Origin: Nocardiopsis mwathae
GTDB lineage: Bacteria > Actinomycetota > Actinomycetes > Streptosporangiales > Streptosporangiaceae
Reading direction: 5' to 3'
Assembly (NCBI RefSeq): GCF_014201195.1
Contig: NZ_JACHDS010000001.1
Span: forward strand, 4,464,001 to 4,528,000
Length of the DNA stretch: 64,000 bases
The notes under the pieces were generated by a model. That model ran no database searches. It worked only from the letters and a program-made list of their open reading frames with translations, and had not been told where the DNA came from. Shown here one piece after another: positions 1 to 8,068 of the stretch. A program made the translations under genes and the position numbers. Every line of letters begins with the position of its first letter. The first letter of the stretch is position 1.

Positions 1-154
1 TCCGCGGCGGTCCGGTCGGCCGACAGGCCGACCCGGCGGCGACCGGGCCGCGCGAGCGGGCATTCTCGCTACCCTTACCCCTTGACCTCGGCCGGTGGAA
101 CACCTGGACCTGGTCGCCGACCAGCGGTCATTGTTGAATCAGGGGGTGCGAGGG
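1..154. other. Left edge, upstream region of XRE gene
   Basis: No gene is supported here. A -10-like TACCCT lies at 70-75 and a TTGAC-containing stretch follows at about 83-87. Either could drive the regulator that follows. The upstream neighbour is outside the window. Confidence 0.4.
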
Positions 155-1000
155 GTGGACCGGCAAGAGGAGTTGCGGGAGTTCCTCAGATCACGGCGAG
201 CACGTCTCCGGCCCGAAGATGCCGGGCTGACCCGGAGTTCGGGGTTCAGCGGGCGCCGCCGGGTTCCGGGGCTGCGCCGTGAGGAGCTGGCCCAGCTGGC
301 CGGGGTCAGCATCGACTACTACGTGCGCCTGGAGCAGGGACGCGCAGGACAGGCCTCCCCGGAGGTGCTCGACGCCGTCGCGAAAGCGCTGCAGCTGGAC
401 GCGTTCGAGCGGGCGCACCTGTACGCGCTGGTGCGCGGCGAAGACGTCCCGCCGTCCGGCGAACACCGGCAGGAGATCCGCCCTGGGGTGCGGGCCCTCC
501 TGGATGCCCTCGAAAACGTACCGGCGTACGTGGTGGGGCGCCGCCTGGAGATCCTCGCCTGGAACGAACTCGCGCGCATCCTGATCGCCGACTTCCCGGC
601 GCTGTCGCACCGAGAGCGCAACCTCGCCCGCCTCACGTTCTTGGACCCCTCGGCCCAGCAGCGCTACATCCGATGGCAGGAGAAGGCCGAGGACACCGTC
701 GCGTTCGTGCGGCTGGACGCCGGCCGCCACCCCGACGACCCGGAGCTGGCGCAGCTGATCGAGGAGCTGAGCTCACAGAGCGAGGACTTCCGGCGCATGT
801 GGTCCGAACACGACGTACGGGATATCACCCACGGCCCCAAACCTCTCTACCACCCGCTGGTCGGCGTCCTGCAGGTGTCGTTCGAGACATTGCAGCTTCC
901 CGATGAGCCGGACCAGGCCGTGGTGGTCTATCTGCCCGAACCGGGAACCTCGGCGGCCGCCGACCTGCGGCTGCTGGCGGCCGAGTACACCGCCTCCTGA
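155..1000 (+). CDS. XRE-family regulator, MmyB-like ligand-binding C-terminus
   Basis: Probable DNA-binding repressor or activator of about 281 residues. The N-terminal third carries a helix-turn-helix of the XRE type (PGLRREELAQLAGVSIDYYV, including the LEQGR continuation). The rest matches the MmyB-like domain that follows this HTH in actinobacteria, a PAS-like sensor (YVVGRRLEILAWNELA, later FEDFRRMWSEHDV-like segments). The frame is open from a GTG at 95, but family members start close to the RRxELxxFLRxRRA segment, so the GTG at 155 is preferred; the GTG at 146 is also possible. Its target may be itself or the small enzyme gene downstream in the same direction. No cofactor can be named from sequence. 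Confidence 0.88.
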   Translation: MDRQEELREFLRSRRARLRPEDAGLTRSSGFSGRRRVPGLRREELAQLAGVSIDYYVRLEQGRAGQASPEVLDAVAKALQLDAFERAHLYALVRGEDVPPSGEHRQEIRPGVRALLDALENVPAYVVGRRLEILAWNELARILIADFPALSHRERNLARLTFLDPSAQQRYIRWQEKAEDTVAFVRLDAGRHPDDPELAQLIEELSSQSEDFRRMWSEHDVRDITHGPKPLYHPLVGVLQVSFETLQLPDEPDQAVVVYLPEPGTSAAADLRLLAAEYTAS

Positions 1001-1004
1001 CAGG

Positions 1005-1019
1005 GGTAATGCCGTTACC
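1005..1019. promoter_or_regulatory. Short inverted repeat after XRE gene
   Basis: GGTAA and TTACC arms lie 5 bp apart in the gap between the XRE regulator and the ABM-fold gene. It could be a regulator binding site for the downstream gene. The arms are short, so chance is a serious alternative. Confidence 0.25.
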
Positions 1020-1156
1020 AGGACGGCCGATGCTAGGAGTCCCTTTCATCGGAGAACCTCGGCCTGTGCAGCCGGGTGTTCTCCCTGCAAAGTGGTCGTA
1101 GTCGCTGAGGACATCAGCCGACGAAAAGCAGGAATCGACCACTGAGGGGATTCACC

Positions 1157-1462
1157 ATGACGTACCACGTGCTCGTCCAGTTCGACGTTCCGCCGAGCAA
1201 GCGCGAGGACTTCGTCGCCGCCGGCCTGTTCGACGCCGAGGGGTCACTGGCCAATGAGCCGGGAACCCTGCGCTTCGAGGTCATCCGCGATGAGAACAAC
1301 CCCAACCGCTTCTACCTGGACGAGGTCTACACCTCGCGTGAGGCGTTCGAGGAGCACTGCTACAACCCGACCATCGAGAAGTTCTACGAGATGGTCGACT
1401 CCTACGCCTACGGCCCCACCTTCCTGTTCAAGGGAGAGCGCGCCGAGCCGCGGTCGAGCTGA
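1157..1462 (+). CDS. ABM-domain protein, putative quinol monooxygenase
   Basis: A 101-residue protein of the antibiotic biosynthesis monooxygenase fold (YgiN/LsrG-like dimeric ferredoxin-like barrel). The whole chain is one ABM domain: an N-terminal strand VLVQFDVPPSKREDFV, a central GTLRFEVIRDENNPNRFYL strand pair, then EVYTSREAFEEHC. Members oxidise quinols or isomerise small metabolites without a cofactor, but the substrate here cannot be read. A GAGGGG Shine-Dalgarno stands eight bases before the ATG. It follows an XRE regulator on the same strand, which may control it. A hairpin terminator follows the stop. Confidence 0.85.
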   Translation: MTYHVLVQFDVPPSKREDFVAAGLFDAEGSLANEPGTLRFEVIRDENNPNRFYLDEVYTSREAFEEHCYNPTIEKFYEMVDSYAYGPTFLFKGERAEPRSS

Positions 1463-1472
1463 CCCGGTGCCG

Positions 1473-1511
1473 CGCCCCTGCCCTGCCCGTTCCCCGGGCC
1501 GGGCAGGGGCG
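1473..1511. terminator. Bidirectional hairpin terminator
   Basis: Arms CGCCCCTGCCC (1473-1483) and GGGCAGGGGCG (1501-1511) pair perfectly, with a smaller inner stem in the loop. It sits between the convergent ABM and RDD genes. There is no T-tract, as is usual in high-GC actinobacteria. Confidence 0.75.
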
Positions 1512-1693
1512 GCGTCGACCGGTCGGAGTGGCACACGTCCGGGTGCGGCGCAGTGTCGGCGGCCACCCCGGGAACCGGTCGTCCGGGTCCCGTTCGGCGA
1601 CCGGACCGCCTCCGAGAGCCGGCAGGCGTTCACCCGCCCGATGCGCCACCCCACCCCGTTTCCGGGCGACCCGCGCAACGGTCGCTACATCGG

Positions 1694-2371
1694 TCACCCG
1701 GCGCGGCCGGGAGGGACCTGTCCTGGGTAGCCGTGGGCGTAGTGCGGCGGCATCGGGGCGGGGGCCACCCCGCGCACCTGGACGACGCGGGTTCCCGCCG
1801 CCTTGTCGTGAATCGCCTGCTGGTAGGGCTGGTCCCACAGCGGCCACAGGTAGTCCAGCAGTGCGCCCACCCAGACGAACCCCAGCAGCATCCGGACGAA
1901 CTGGCGGAGGGCCGACGCACCGAGCGACGGCGGTTCGCCGGTGCGCACCGAGATCGCCTTGATCCCCATCATCTTCTTGCCGAGCGTCTGGCCACTGCTG
2001 GCGTGCATCAACCAGAAATAGGAGAAGGAGGCGAATAGCGCGACAAGGAGCATGATCAGAAAGGCAACCATCATTTCCGGCGTATCCTCCGCCGGCTTGC
2101 CACCGGCATCGAGGATCTCGATGGAAAAGAACACGCCGGGGTAGAAGATCAGAGCGAAGATGCTCGCGCCGATGAGCCCGTCCACGATCCAGGCGACGGC
2201 GCGCACGCCCCAGCTCGCGGGCGGCGGCCAGGGGGCCGCGGGCTGCTGGTACATCGGCGGGTAGTAGCCCGGGGCGGCAGGGTAACCGGGAGGCGGACCG
2301 TAGCCCGAGGGAGCCCCGTAGCCGCCGTTCGGGGGCGGGTACGGCTGCTGGGCATAGTGAGGGGAGCTCAT
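1694..2371 (-). CDS. RDD family membrane protein
   Basis: A 225-residue protein. Residues 1-55 are a proline/tyrosine/glycine-rich cytoplasmic tail (PPNGGYGAPSGYGPPPGYP), typical of actinobacterial RDD proteins. An RDD domain follows, with VRAVAWIVDGLIGASIF as the first helix, a second long helix around MMVAFLIMLLVALFASFSYF, the diagnostic SSGQTLGKKMMGIKAI loop, and a last helix near MLLGFVWVGALLDYL. The role is probably transport or ion exchange; some RDD proteins are Na+/H+ antiporters, which cannot be shown here. The start at MSSPHYAQQ was chosen because the open frame upstream of it looks non-coding. It is transcribed alone toward the ABM gene. Confidence 0.9.
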   Translation of the reverse strand: MSSPHYAQQPYPPPNGGYGAPSGYGPPPGYPAAPGYYPPMYQQPAAPWPPPASWGVRAVAWIVDGLIGASIFALIFYPGVFFSIEILDAGGKPAEDTPEMMVAFLIMLLVALFASFSYFWLMHASSGQTLGKKMMGIKAISVRTGEPPSLGASALRQFVRMLLGFVWVGALLDYLWPLWDQPYQQAIHDKAAGTRVVQVRGVAPAPMPPHYAHGYPGQVPPGRAG

Positions 2372-2495
2372 TCGACCGGGTCTTTCGTGACACATCGGAA
2401 TCAGGGGACCACAGATTCTTACACGAATGCGCACATTTTCCGCAGCACTCCCCTGCCCGCCGTGTCGCAGCGTCGCCGCCGTCGGCGGCGGCCGC

Positions 2496-3134
2496 TCAGC
2501 GCGGCCGCAGGATGCCGCGTTCCAGGGCCGTGGAGATCGCCGCCGTGCGGTTGTCGACGCCCAGCTTGTCGTAGATGTGCACCAGGTGGGTCTTGACCGT
2601 GGCCTCGCTGATGAACAGCTCCCGGGAGATCGCCCGGTTCGACAGTCCACGCGCCAGCAACCCGAGGATTTCGATCTCGCGCGCGCTGAGCGCGGGACGC
2701 GGCGAGCGCAGGCGGCCGAGCAGTCGGGCTGCCACGTTCGGGGCGAGGGCGGTCTCGCCGCGCGCCGCCGCCGCGACGGCCTGGCACAGCTGCTCGGGTG
2801 GGGCGTCCTTGAGCATGTAGCCGGTGGCGCCCGCCTCGACGGCGGCGAGGATGTCGGCGTCGCTGTCGTAGGTGGTGACGACCAGCACCGGCGGCGCGCC
2901 CCGCCGCTCGCTGATCGCCCGGGTCGCGGTCACGCCGTCCATGCCCTGCCCCATCTGCAGGTCCATGAGGACGACGTCGACCGGGGTGGTGTCGAGGACG
3001 GCCAGCGCCTCGCGCCCGTCGGCGGCTTCGGCCACCACCTCCATGTCCTCGCGCTCGTCGAACATCGCGCGCAGCCCGCGCCGCACCACCGGGTGGTCGT
3101 CGACGAGCAGGAGGCGCAGGCGGCCCTCGGTCAC
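2496..3134 (-). CDS. NarL/LuxR-family response regulator
   Basis: A 212-residue two-component regulator. The receiver has the acidic pair in LLLVDDHP, the phospho-acceptor Asp in VVLMDLQM, Thr in LVVTTYDS and Lys in MLKDAPPEQ. The C-terminal LuxR helix-turn-helix includes LSAREIEILGLLARGLSNRA and SEATVKTHLVHIYDKLGV. The GTG start overlaps the kinase stop in GTGA, so the two are translationally coupled. The likely DNA target is the inverted half-sites at 4438-4471, between this operon and the divergent ABC exporter. Confidence 0.95.
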   Translation of the reverse strand: MTEGRLRLLLVDDHPVVRRGLRAMFDEREDMEVVAEAADGREALAVLDTTPVDVVLMDLQMGQGMDGVTATRAISERRGAPPVLVVTTYDSDADILAAVEAGATGYMLKDAPPEQLCQAVAAAARGETALAPNVAARLLGRLRSPRPALSAREIEILGLLARGLSNRAISRELFISEATVKTHLVHIYDKLGVDNRTAAISTALERGILRPR

Positions 3135-4405
3135 GCTTCTCCCTCTCCTTCGGCGTTCTCGGCCGACAGCGGCAGGGCCACCGCGACCGCCGTGCCCTCG
3201 CCCGGGGCCGACTCGATCTGCAGGCGGCCACCGAGCGCGGCGATGCGGTCGCGCAGCCCCCGCATCCCGTATCCGGTGCCGTCCGGGCGGGAGCGCTCGA
3301 CGCCCGCCGGGTCGAACCCGCGCCCGTCGTCGAAGACGTCCAGCGTGACCTCGCTGCCCAGGTAGGCGAGTGTGACCACGGCCGTGCCCGCGCCCGAGTG
3401 CGCCGCGACGTTGGCGAGGCTGGCCTGCGCCGCCCGCAGCAGCGCCACCTCGTAGTCGGCCGGGAGCGGTACGGCGTCCCCCTCGACCCGGCACCGGCAG
3501 TCGATCCCGCTCTCGGTGGCGACGCGCGAGCACAGCCGCCGCAGTGCCTCGGCCAACGACCCCCCGGACAGCGCGGGCGGGGCGGTGAGCCCGCGCACGA
3601 AACCGCGGGCCTCGTCCAGGTTCTCGGCGGCGGCCGCGCGGGCCTCGGAGATGCGGTCGAGCGCGGCGTCGGGGTCGGTGCGCACCGTGCCCTCCGCCGA
3701 CCGCAGCAGCAGCACGATGCTGGAGAGCCCCTGGGCCAGGGTGTCGTGGATCTCGCGGGCCAGCCGCTCGCGCTCGGCGAGCACCCCGGCGCGGTGCTGC
3801 GACTCGGCGAGTTCGCCCCGGGTGCGCCGCAGGTCCTCGATCAGCCGCCGCCGCTGCTCGCTCTCCGCGTACAGCGCCGCGTACCCGAGCGCGATCACCA
3901 CCGCGAAGACCGCGCCCAGCGTCGGCCCCAGCACCATCCCCACCGAGATGTCGCGGGCGTGCAGGGCCTGGGCGGTGATGACCGCCCCGGTGATCACGGC
4001 GACCGCCAGCACCGCGTGGAAGCGGCCCAGCAGGTGCAGGTGGAGGAAGAACAGCGGGAAGGCGAGCCAGGAGAAGTCCGGGCTGATCAGCAGCAGCACC
4101 GCCCACAGCGCGGTGACCAGCGCGAGCCACACCCGCGCGGCGGAGCGGGCCGACAGGCGGCGCAGCAGACCGGCGGGCCGTCGGCGCAGCACCAGCGGGC
4201 CGGACACGTACACCGCGGCGAGTACCGCGGCGCCGAACAGTGCCGCCCAGCTCCAGTGCCCGGCCTCCTGGACGGTGAACAGGCGCAGCGCCGCGATACC
4301 GAGAAGAACGAAGAACGCCGCGTGCAGGCACGCCCGCAGCACCGCGAGCACGGTCGCGGTGCCCGCGCTGAACGTGGCGAACGGCGCCTGGTGAGCGGTG
4401 TCCAT
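3131..4405 (-). CDS. Two-component sensor histidine kinase, HisKA_3 type
   Basis: A 424-residue membrane kinase. The N-terminal half (to about residue 195) has six hydrophobic segments without a recognisable extracellular sensor loop, so it may sense membrane stress. A coiled-coil linker (ESEQRRRLIEDLRRTRGELA) leads to the HisKA_3 dimerisation domain with the phosphorylated His in ERERLAREIHDTLAQGLSSI. The HATPase part has FDDGRGFDP and GYGMRGLRDRIAALGG. It starts at the ATG at 4405 after a GAGAAGG Shine-Dalgarno. Organisation as kinase-regulator beside an ABC exporter suggests detection of an envelope-active compound. Confidence 0.94.
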   Translation of the reverse strand: MDTAHQAPFATFSAGTATVLAVLRACLHAAFFVLLGIAALRLFTVQEAGHWSWAALFGAAVLAAVYVSGPLVLRRRPAGLLRRLSARSAARVWLALVTALWAVLLLISPDFSWLAFPLFFLHLHLLGRFHAVLAVAVITGAVITAQALHARDISVGMVLGPTLGAVFAVVIALGYAALYAESEQRRRLIEDLRRTRGELAESQHRAGVLAERERLAREIHDTLAQGLSSIVLLLRSAEGTVRTDPDAALDRISEARAAAAENLDEARGFVRGLTAPPALSGGSLAEALRRLCSRVATESGIDCRCRVEGDAVPLPADYEVALLRAAQASLANVAAHSGAGTAVVTLAYLGSEVTLDVFDDGRGFDPAGVERSRPDGTGYGMRGLRDRIAALGGRLQIESAPGEGTAVAVALPLSAENAEGEGEA

Positions 4406-4437
4406 CCTTCTCACGTTAGGCCGCCCGCGCCCCACCG

Positions 4438-4471
4438 GCATCAACCGAACGGTTGATGCCGCGATCAACCG
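4438..4471. promoter_or_regulatory. Three-half-site operator between kinase and ABC exporter
   Basis: GCATCAACCG (4438-4447) and CGGTTGATGC (4450-4459) form a near-perfect 22-bp palindrome around AA. A third ATCAACCG half-site lies at 4464-4471. The site is 33-66 bp upstream of the kinase ATG and 165-198 bp upstream of the exporter start. It is a plausible binding site for the adjacent NarL-type regulator. Confidence 0.6.
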
Positions 4472-4583
4472 TCCTGCTCCGCGGAACCATCCGTCGCCCC
4501 GATGGAATCCGCACGCCCGAGCGCCATCGTGGACAGAGTGCCCGAGCCTCCCCTCCCCCCGCGCACTGCTCGGCCCGCACCCG

Positions 4584-4612
4584 AACCGCAACCGCAACCG
4601 CAACCGCAACCG
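4584..4612 (+). repeat. Hexanucleotide tandem repeat AACCGC
   Basis: Almost five perfect units of AACCGC just before the exporter permease gene, in its 5' untranslated region or, if translation began upstream, near the N-terminus. Copy number could vary by slippage and change spacing or expression. The repeat core AACCG is also the core of the nearby half-sites. Confidence 0.8.
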
Positions 4613-4635
4613 AGATCGAAGTCGAGGCACCCGCC

Positions 4636-5745
4636 GTGTTCGTAGCCATCCGTGACATCCGCTTCGCCAAGGGGCGGTTCGCGCTGATGGGCTCGGTCGT
4701 CGCCCTCATCACCCTGCTGGTCGTCCTGCTGTCGGGGCTGACCGCGGGGCTCGCCGACGAGTCCGTCTCCGCCGTCGACCGCCTGCCCGCCGACCGGATC
4801 GCCTTCGGCGCCGCCGGGGACTCCGCACCCGAAGAATCGTTCGCGGACAGCTCGGTCACCACCCACCAGGTCGACACCTGGGCCGCGGCCGACGGCGTCG
4901 ACTGGGCCGAACCGCTCGGCATCACCCCGACCCGTCTGGAAGCACCCGACGGCTCCACCGTGGCCGCGACCGTGTTCGCCGCGCGGCCGGGCGGCCGCCT
5001 CGCTCCCAGTGGGACCGCGGACGACGGCCTGGTCATCGGTCGGAAACTCGCCGATGAGAAGGGGCTGGAGGTCGGCGACACCCTGCACCTGGGCGACGCC
5101 GAGCTCGCCGTCACCCGTATCGGGCCGGACTCCAGCTACAGCCACACCCCGGTGGTGTGGACGTCGCTGGACACGTGGCGCTCGTCGGCCGCAGCGGGGC
5201 GGAGCGCGGACGACGCCCCCGCAGGCACCGTGGTCGCGGTCGGCACCGACGGCGCGGGGGCCGACGCACCCGACGCCGACGCGATCGCCGCCATCGACTC
5301 GGACGCCGGCACCGTCTCGGCCACCCGGTCCGACAGCCGGTCGGCGGTCGGCGCGTTCTCCTCGGAGAACGGGTCGCTGCTGATGATCCAGGGCTTCCTG
5401 TACGCCATCTCCGCGCTGGTCGTCGGCGCGTTCCTGACCGTGTGGACGATCCAGCGGTCGGGGGACATCGCCATCCTCAAGGCCCTCGGCGGCTCCACCG
5501 GCTACCTGCTGCGCGACGCCCTGGCCCAGGCGCTGATGGTGCTGCTGGCGGGCGCGGGCGCCGGCGGGCTGGCCGGGCTCGGGGTGGGGATGCTGGCCGA
5601 GCGCGTCGTCCCGTTCTCGCTGTCGGCCGCCACCACCGCGCTGCCCGTGGCGGCGATGGTCGCCCTCGGCATGCTCGGGGCGGTGCTGTCCGTCCGCCGT
5701 ATCACCTCCGTCGACCCGCTGACCGCCCTTGGAGGCGTCCGATGA
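4636..5745 (+). CDS. ABC transporter permease, FtsX/MacB-like
   Basis: A 369-residue permease. A first transmembrane helix (LMGSVVALITLLVVLLSGLT) is followed by a periplasmic domain of about 230 residues and a C-terminal FtsX domain with three helices (FLYAISALVVGAFLTVWTIQ, then ALMVLLAGAGAGGLAGLGVG, then the last before VRRITSVDPLTALGG). This is the DevC/MacB type, which couples ATP hydrolysis to extrusion or to cell-wall hydrolase control rather than bulk transport. The start is GTG at 4636 with GAGG upstream; a longer frame from 4453 would run through the repeat and operator region. The ATPase gene overlaps the stop. Confidence 0.92.
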   Translation: MFVAIRDIRFAKGRFALMGSVVALITLLVVLLSGLTAGLADESVSAVDRLPADRIAFGAAGDSAPEESFADSSVTTHQVDTWAAADGVDWAEPLGITPTRLEAPDGSTVAATVFAARPGGRLAPSGTADDGLVIGRKLADEKGLEVGDTLHLGDAELAVTRIGPDSSYSHTPVVWTSLDTWRSSAAAGRSADDAPAGTVVAVGTDGAGADAPDADAIAAIDSDAGTVSATRSDSRSAVGAFSSENGSLLMIQGFLYAISALVVGAFLTVWTIQRSGDIAILKALGGSTGYLLRDALAQALMVLLAGAGAGGLAGLGVGMLAERVVPFSLSAATTALPVAAMVALGMLGAVLSVRRITSVDPLTALGGVR

Positions 5746-6452
5746 GCATCGCACTGACCGACATCGTGCTGACCTACCCCGACGGAGACTCCACCGTCAC
5801 CGCGCTGGACCACGTGTCACTGGAGGCGCGGCCGGGCGAGCTGCACGCCATCGTGGGACCGTCGGGATCGGGCAAGTCGAGCCTGCTGGCGGTCGCCTCG
5901 ACGCTCATCCGCCCGGACTCGGGCAGCGTCCGGATCGACGGCACCGAGGCCGCGGAGCTGTCGCCCGCCGAGCGGAGCCGGCTGCGGATGAACCGCGTCG
6001 GCATCGTCTTCCAACAGCCCAACCTCGTGTCCTCGCTGACCGCTGCCGAGCAGCTGCTGGTCACCGACCACATGCGGGGGCGGCCGGTCCGGTCCCACCG
6101 GGCGGCGGCCGAGCGCCTGCTGGCGGTCGTCGGCCTGGACGGCAAGCAGCACCGGCGCCCGGCCCAGCTGTCGGGCGGCGAACGCCAACGCGTCAACATC
6201 GCCCGCGCCCTCACCGGCGACCCGCGCGTCCTGCTGGTGGACGAGCCCACCGCCGCTCTCGACCACGACCGCGGAGCCCGGATCATGGACCTGCTCGCCG
6301 AGATCACCACCGAGTACAGGGTGGCCACGTTCGTCGTCACCCACGACACCGAGTACCTGGACCGCGCCGACACGGTCTCCACCATGCGCGACGGCCGGCT
6401 GACCACCACTGGTGGCGCCCCCCGCCCGGAGAGATCGGGCGCCGCGGTCTGA
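5742..6452 (+). CDS. ABC transporter ATP-binding protein
   Basis: A 236-residue ATPase of the LolD/MacB/DevA branch. Walker A is GPSGSGKSS, the Q-loop is VFQQPNL, the signature is LSGGERQRVNIARAL, Walker B is VLLVDEPTAALD and the switch His lies in VVTHDTEYL. ATGA overlap with the permease stop shows translational coupling. The pair would export or sense an envelope-active substrate, with the divergent two-component system as the probable controller. Confidence 0.96.
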   Translation: MSIALTDIVLTYPDGDSTVTALDHVSLEARPGELHAIVGPSGSGKSSLLAVASTLIRPDSGSVRIDGTEAAELSPAERSRLRMNRVGIVFQQPNLVSSLTAAEQLLVTDHMRGRPVRSHRAAAERLLAVVGLDGKQHRRPAQLSGGERQRVNIARALTGDPRVLLVDEPTAALDHDRGARIMDLLAEITTEYRVATFVVTHDTEYLDRADTVSTMRDGRLTTTGGAPRPERSGAAV

Positions 6453-6476
6453 TCCTCGTGGTCGACCGCTCCGGCG

Positions 6477-6504
6477 ACGGTGTGGCCGCTACCGGCCACA
6501 CCGT
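6477..6504 (+). terminator. Hairpin terminator of ABC operon
   Basis: Twelve-base arms ACGGTGTGGCCG and CGGCCACACCGT close a CTAC loop, 25 bases after the ATPase stop. Confidence 0.85.
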
Positions 6505-6633
6505 TCGAAACCCCAGGCCAGCCCCGCTCCTCAGGCACATCGAGTACCGAGAGTGCGCACATGGCCGCGGTTCACGTCGGCGGAGACATATACATTCGTC
6601 CGGTTACCCGAACCGACCCCCAGGAGACGTTCC

Positions 6634-7275
6634 GTGCACCCCGAACATCCTGACCCGGCGACTCCCCCACCGGCACCGCCCTACGGACCGCCGAACCCCA
6701 CCCCCCACGGCTCCTACCCGGCACCCCCACCGCAGGCCGCCTACCAGCAGCACCCGCACATGGGGCACCCTCATCCGAGCTACCACCCCGCGCATGCGGC
6801 CGCACCGTACGGGACTCCCCACTGGCGCTACCCCGCCAACCTCAAGCCGCCCGGGACCGTGACCGCAGCCCGGGTCCTGATGTTCATCCAGGGAGCCCTC
6901 ACGCTAGGCGGGGCACTCCTGGCGTTCATCGCCTCGCTCGTCGGCGGCAGTCAGGCGATACCCGGGTCGGACGACGCGAGTCTCGCGCTCTTCGTCGGGG
7001 CCATCGGCGCCGTCGGCCTTCTCATGGGGGCCGCATCGATCACCCTCGGCGTGCTCGCCGGCAAGCGATCGACACGCGTCATGTGGACGATCGCGGGCTA
7101 CCACGCGCTGCTCGTAGCACTCGCCATCAGCGCCATCGTCATGGAGCCCAGGAATCCCAACGCCCTCCTGGTACTCACCACCGACAGCCTCATTCTCGGC
7201 TTCACCCTGAGCAAGACGTCCCGGCTCTACTACCAGTCGGGTAAGGCAAACCCCGGCACCAACGTGGTTCCGTAG
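6634..7275 (+). CDS. Small proline-rich membrane protein, unknown function
   Basis: A 213-residue protein with a Pro/His/Tyr-rich N-terminal tail of about 75 residues (PPYGPPNPTPHGSYPAPPP), then four hydrophobic segments (VLMFIQGALTLGGALLAFIA, ALFVGAIGAVGLLMGAASI, IAGYHALLVALAISAIVM, LVLTTDSLILGFTL) and a short basic C-terminus. The start is GTG at 6634 after CAGGAGA. I do not recognise the function; tails like this occur on many actinobacterial four-helix proteins. A shortened, broken copy of the same gene follows directly. Confidence 0.75.
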   Translation: MHPEHPDPATPPPAPPYGPPNPTPHGSYPAPPPQAAYQQHPHMGHPHPSYHPAHAAAPYGTPHWRYPANLKPPGTVTAARVLMFIQGALTLGGALLAFIASLVGGSQAIPGSDDASLALFVGAIGAVGLLMGAASITLGVLAGKRSTRVMWTIAGYHALLVALAISAIVMEPRNPNALLVLTTDSLILGFTLSKTSRLYYQSGKANPGTNVVP

Positions 7276-7327
7276 GACCAGGCCCGCCACAGCCTGGGGC
7301 GGGAACCCCCGGCCGCGCCGCTACCGG

Positions 7328-7543
7328 TTGACCGTCGAACCCCGCCCCCTACGGCTCCTATCCGGCTCCTCCACCGCAGCTCTCACAACCGTCGGCGCCG
7401 TGATCGCCGCTGTCGGCTCGATCATCGTCGAAAACCAGGCCACCCTCCTGATTCTCGTCCTCTACATCCTGATCATCTCCTTCACCCTCACCAAGGATTC
7501 TCGGGCGTACTACCTGTCGGGAACGACCCAGCGTGATCATTAA
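7328..7543 (+). pseudogene. Decayed partial duplicate of the upstream membrane protein
   Basis: DNA at about 7330-7378 matches the Pro-rich tail region of the preceding gene (the shared run ACGGCTCCTA is followed by CCACCGCAG), but in a different reading frame. The sequence then jumps straight to a copy of the C-terminal segment (SFTLTKDSRAYYLSGT against GFTLSKTSRLYYQSGK). Helices two and three are missing. The open frame of 71 residues is therefore probably a relic of tandem duplication with an internal deletion and a frameshift. A functional one-helix peptide cannot be excluded. Confidence 0.65.
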
Positions 7544-7589
7544 CGTCGACTGACACACGCCGGCCCCGGGGGGATGGGTTCGGGCACGT

Positions 7590-7630
7590 CCCGCGCGCCC
7601 CACCAGGTCAACCGGGATGGGGCGCGCGGG
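7590..7630. terminator. Bidirectional hairpin terminator
   Basis: Thirteen-base perfect arms CCCGCGCGCCCCA and TGGGGCGCGCGGG with a 15-base loop lie between the decayed gene and the convergent small-gene operon. Confidence 0.75.
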
Positions 7631-7637
7631 GGCCTGC

Positions 7638-7856
7638 CTACTCGAAGGGCGACCTCCAGACGATCGGCGCCTGCGGGCTCTTCGCCGGGGTGACGGCGAC
7701 GACCGTGAGGCGTTCGCACCGCGGACAGGTCGCGCTGAGGATCGCGCGCCCGTCCAGGGTGTAGCCGCGCTGGACGACCGGGGCGCCCATGGCGTCGGCC
7801 AACGCCCGCAACCTGGCGGGGTCGCCGACGTCCTTGATCTCACACCAGGTGGTCAT
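7638..7856 (-). CDS. Small hypothetical protein with a CxxC pair
   Basis: A 72-residue protein, last of three overlapping tiny genes. It reads as a compact alpha/beta peptide with SATCPRCERLTVVAV near the C-terminus; the CPRC pair could bind a metal or be a redox pair. The ATG overlaps the stop of the previous gene (ATGA). I do not recognise the family. Position in an operon divergent from an XRE/TPR regulator suggests an accessory or conflict-related role. Confidence 0.6.
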   Translation of the reverse strand: MTTWCEIKDVGDPARLRALADAMGAPVVQRGYTLDGRAILSATCPRCERLTVVAVTPAKSPQAPIVWRSPFE

Positions 7857-8068
7857 CGCCCGCCCCCGTCCAACCGGTTGAGCAGCCGCGCGGCGGCGGT
7901 GGTGGAGAGCCCGCATTCGCCGACGAGCGCGCGGAAGACCTCCCCGCGCGACGCCCGAAGACGGATCACGTAGCCCAGGTGGCGGGCGGTGTAGCGCTGT
8001 AGAAACGGCAACTCGGGGTTGCAGGTCACGGTGATGTCACCGATCACGACCCGGACGGCGGAGGTCAT
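7853..8068 (-). CDS. Small hypothetical protein, second gene of tiny operon
   Basis: A 71-residue protein. The ATG at 8068 shares one base with the upstream stop (TGATG) and is preceded by GGGAGG. The C-terminal half (RASRGEVFRALVGECGLSTT, then AAARLLNRLDGGG) looks like a small helical, possibly HTH-like bundle. No family is recognised. Tight coupling on both sides shows a co-translated three-gene unit. Confidence 0.6.
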   Translation of the reverse strand: MTSAVRVVIGDITVTCNPELPFLQRYTARHLGYVIRLRASRGEVFRALVGECGLSTTAAARLLNRLDGGGR

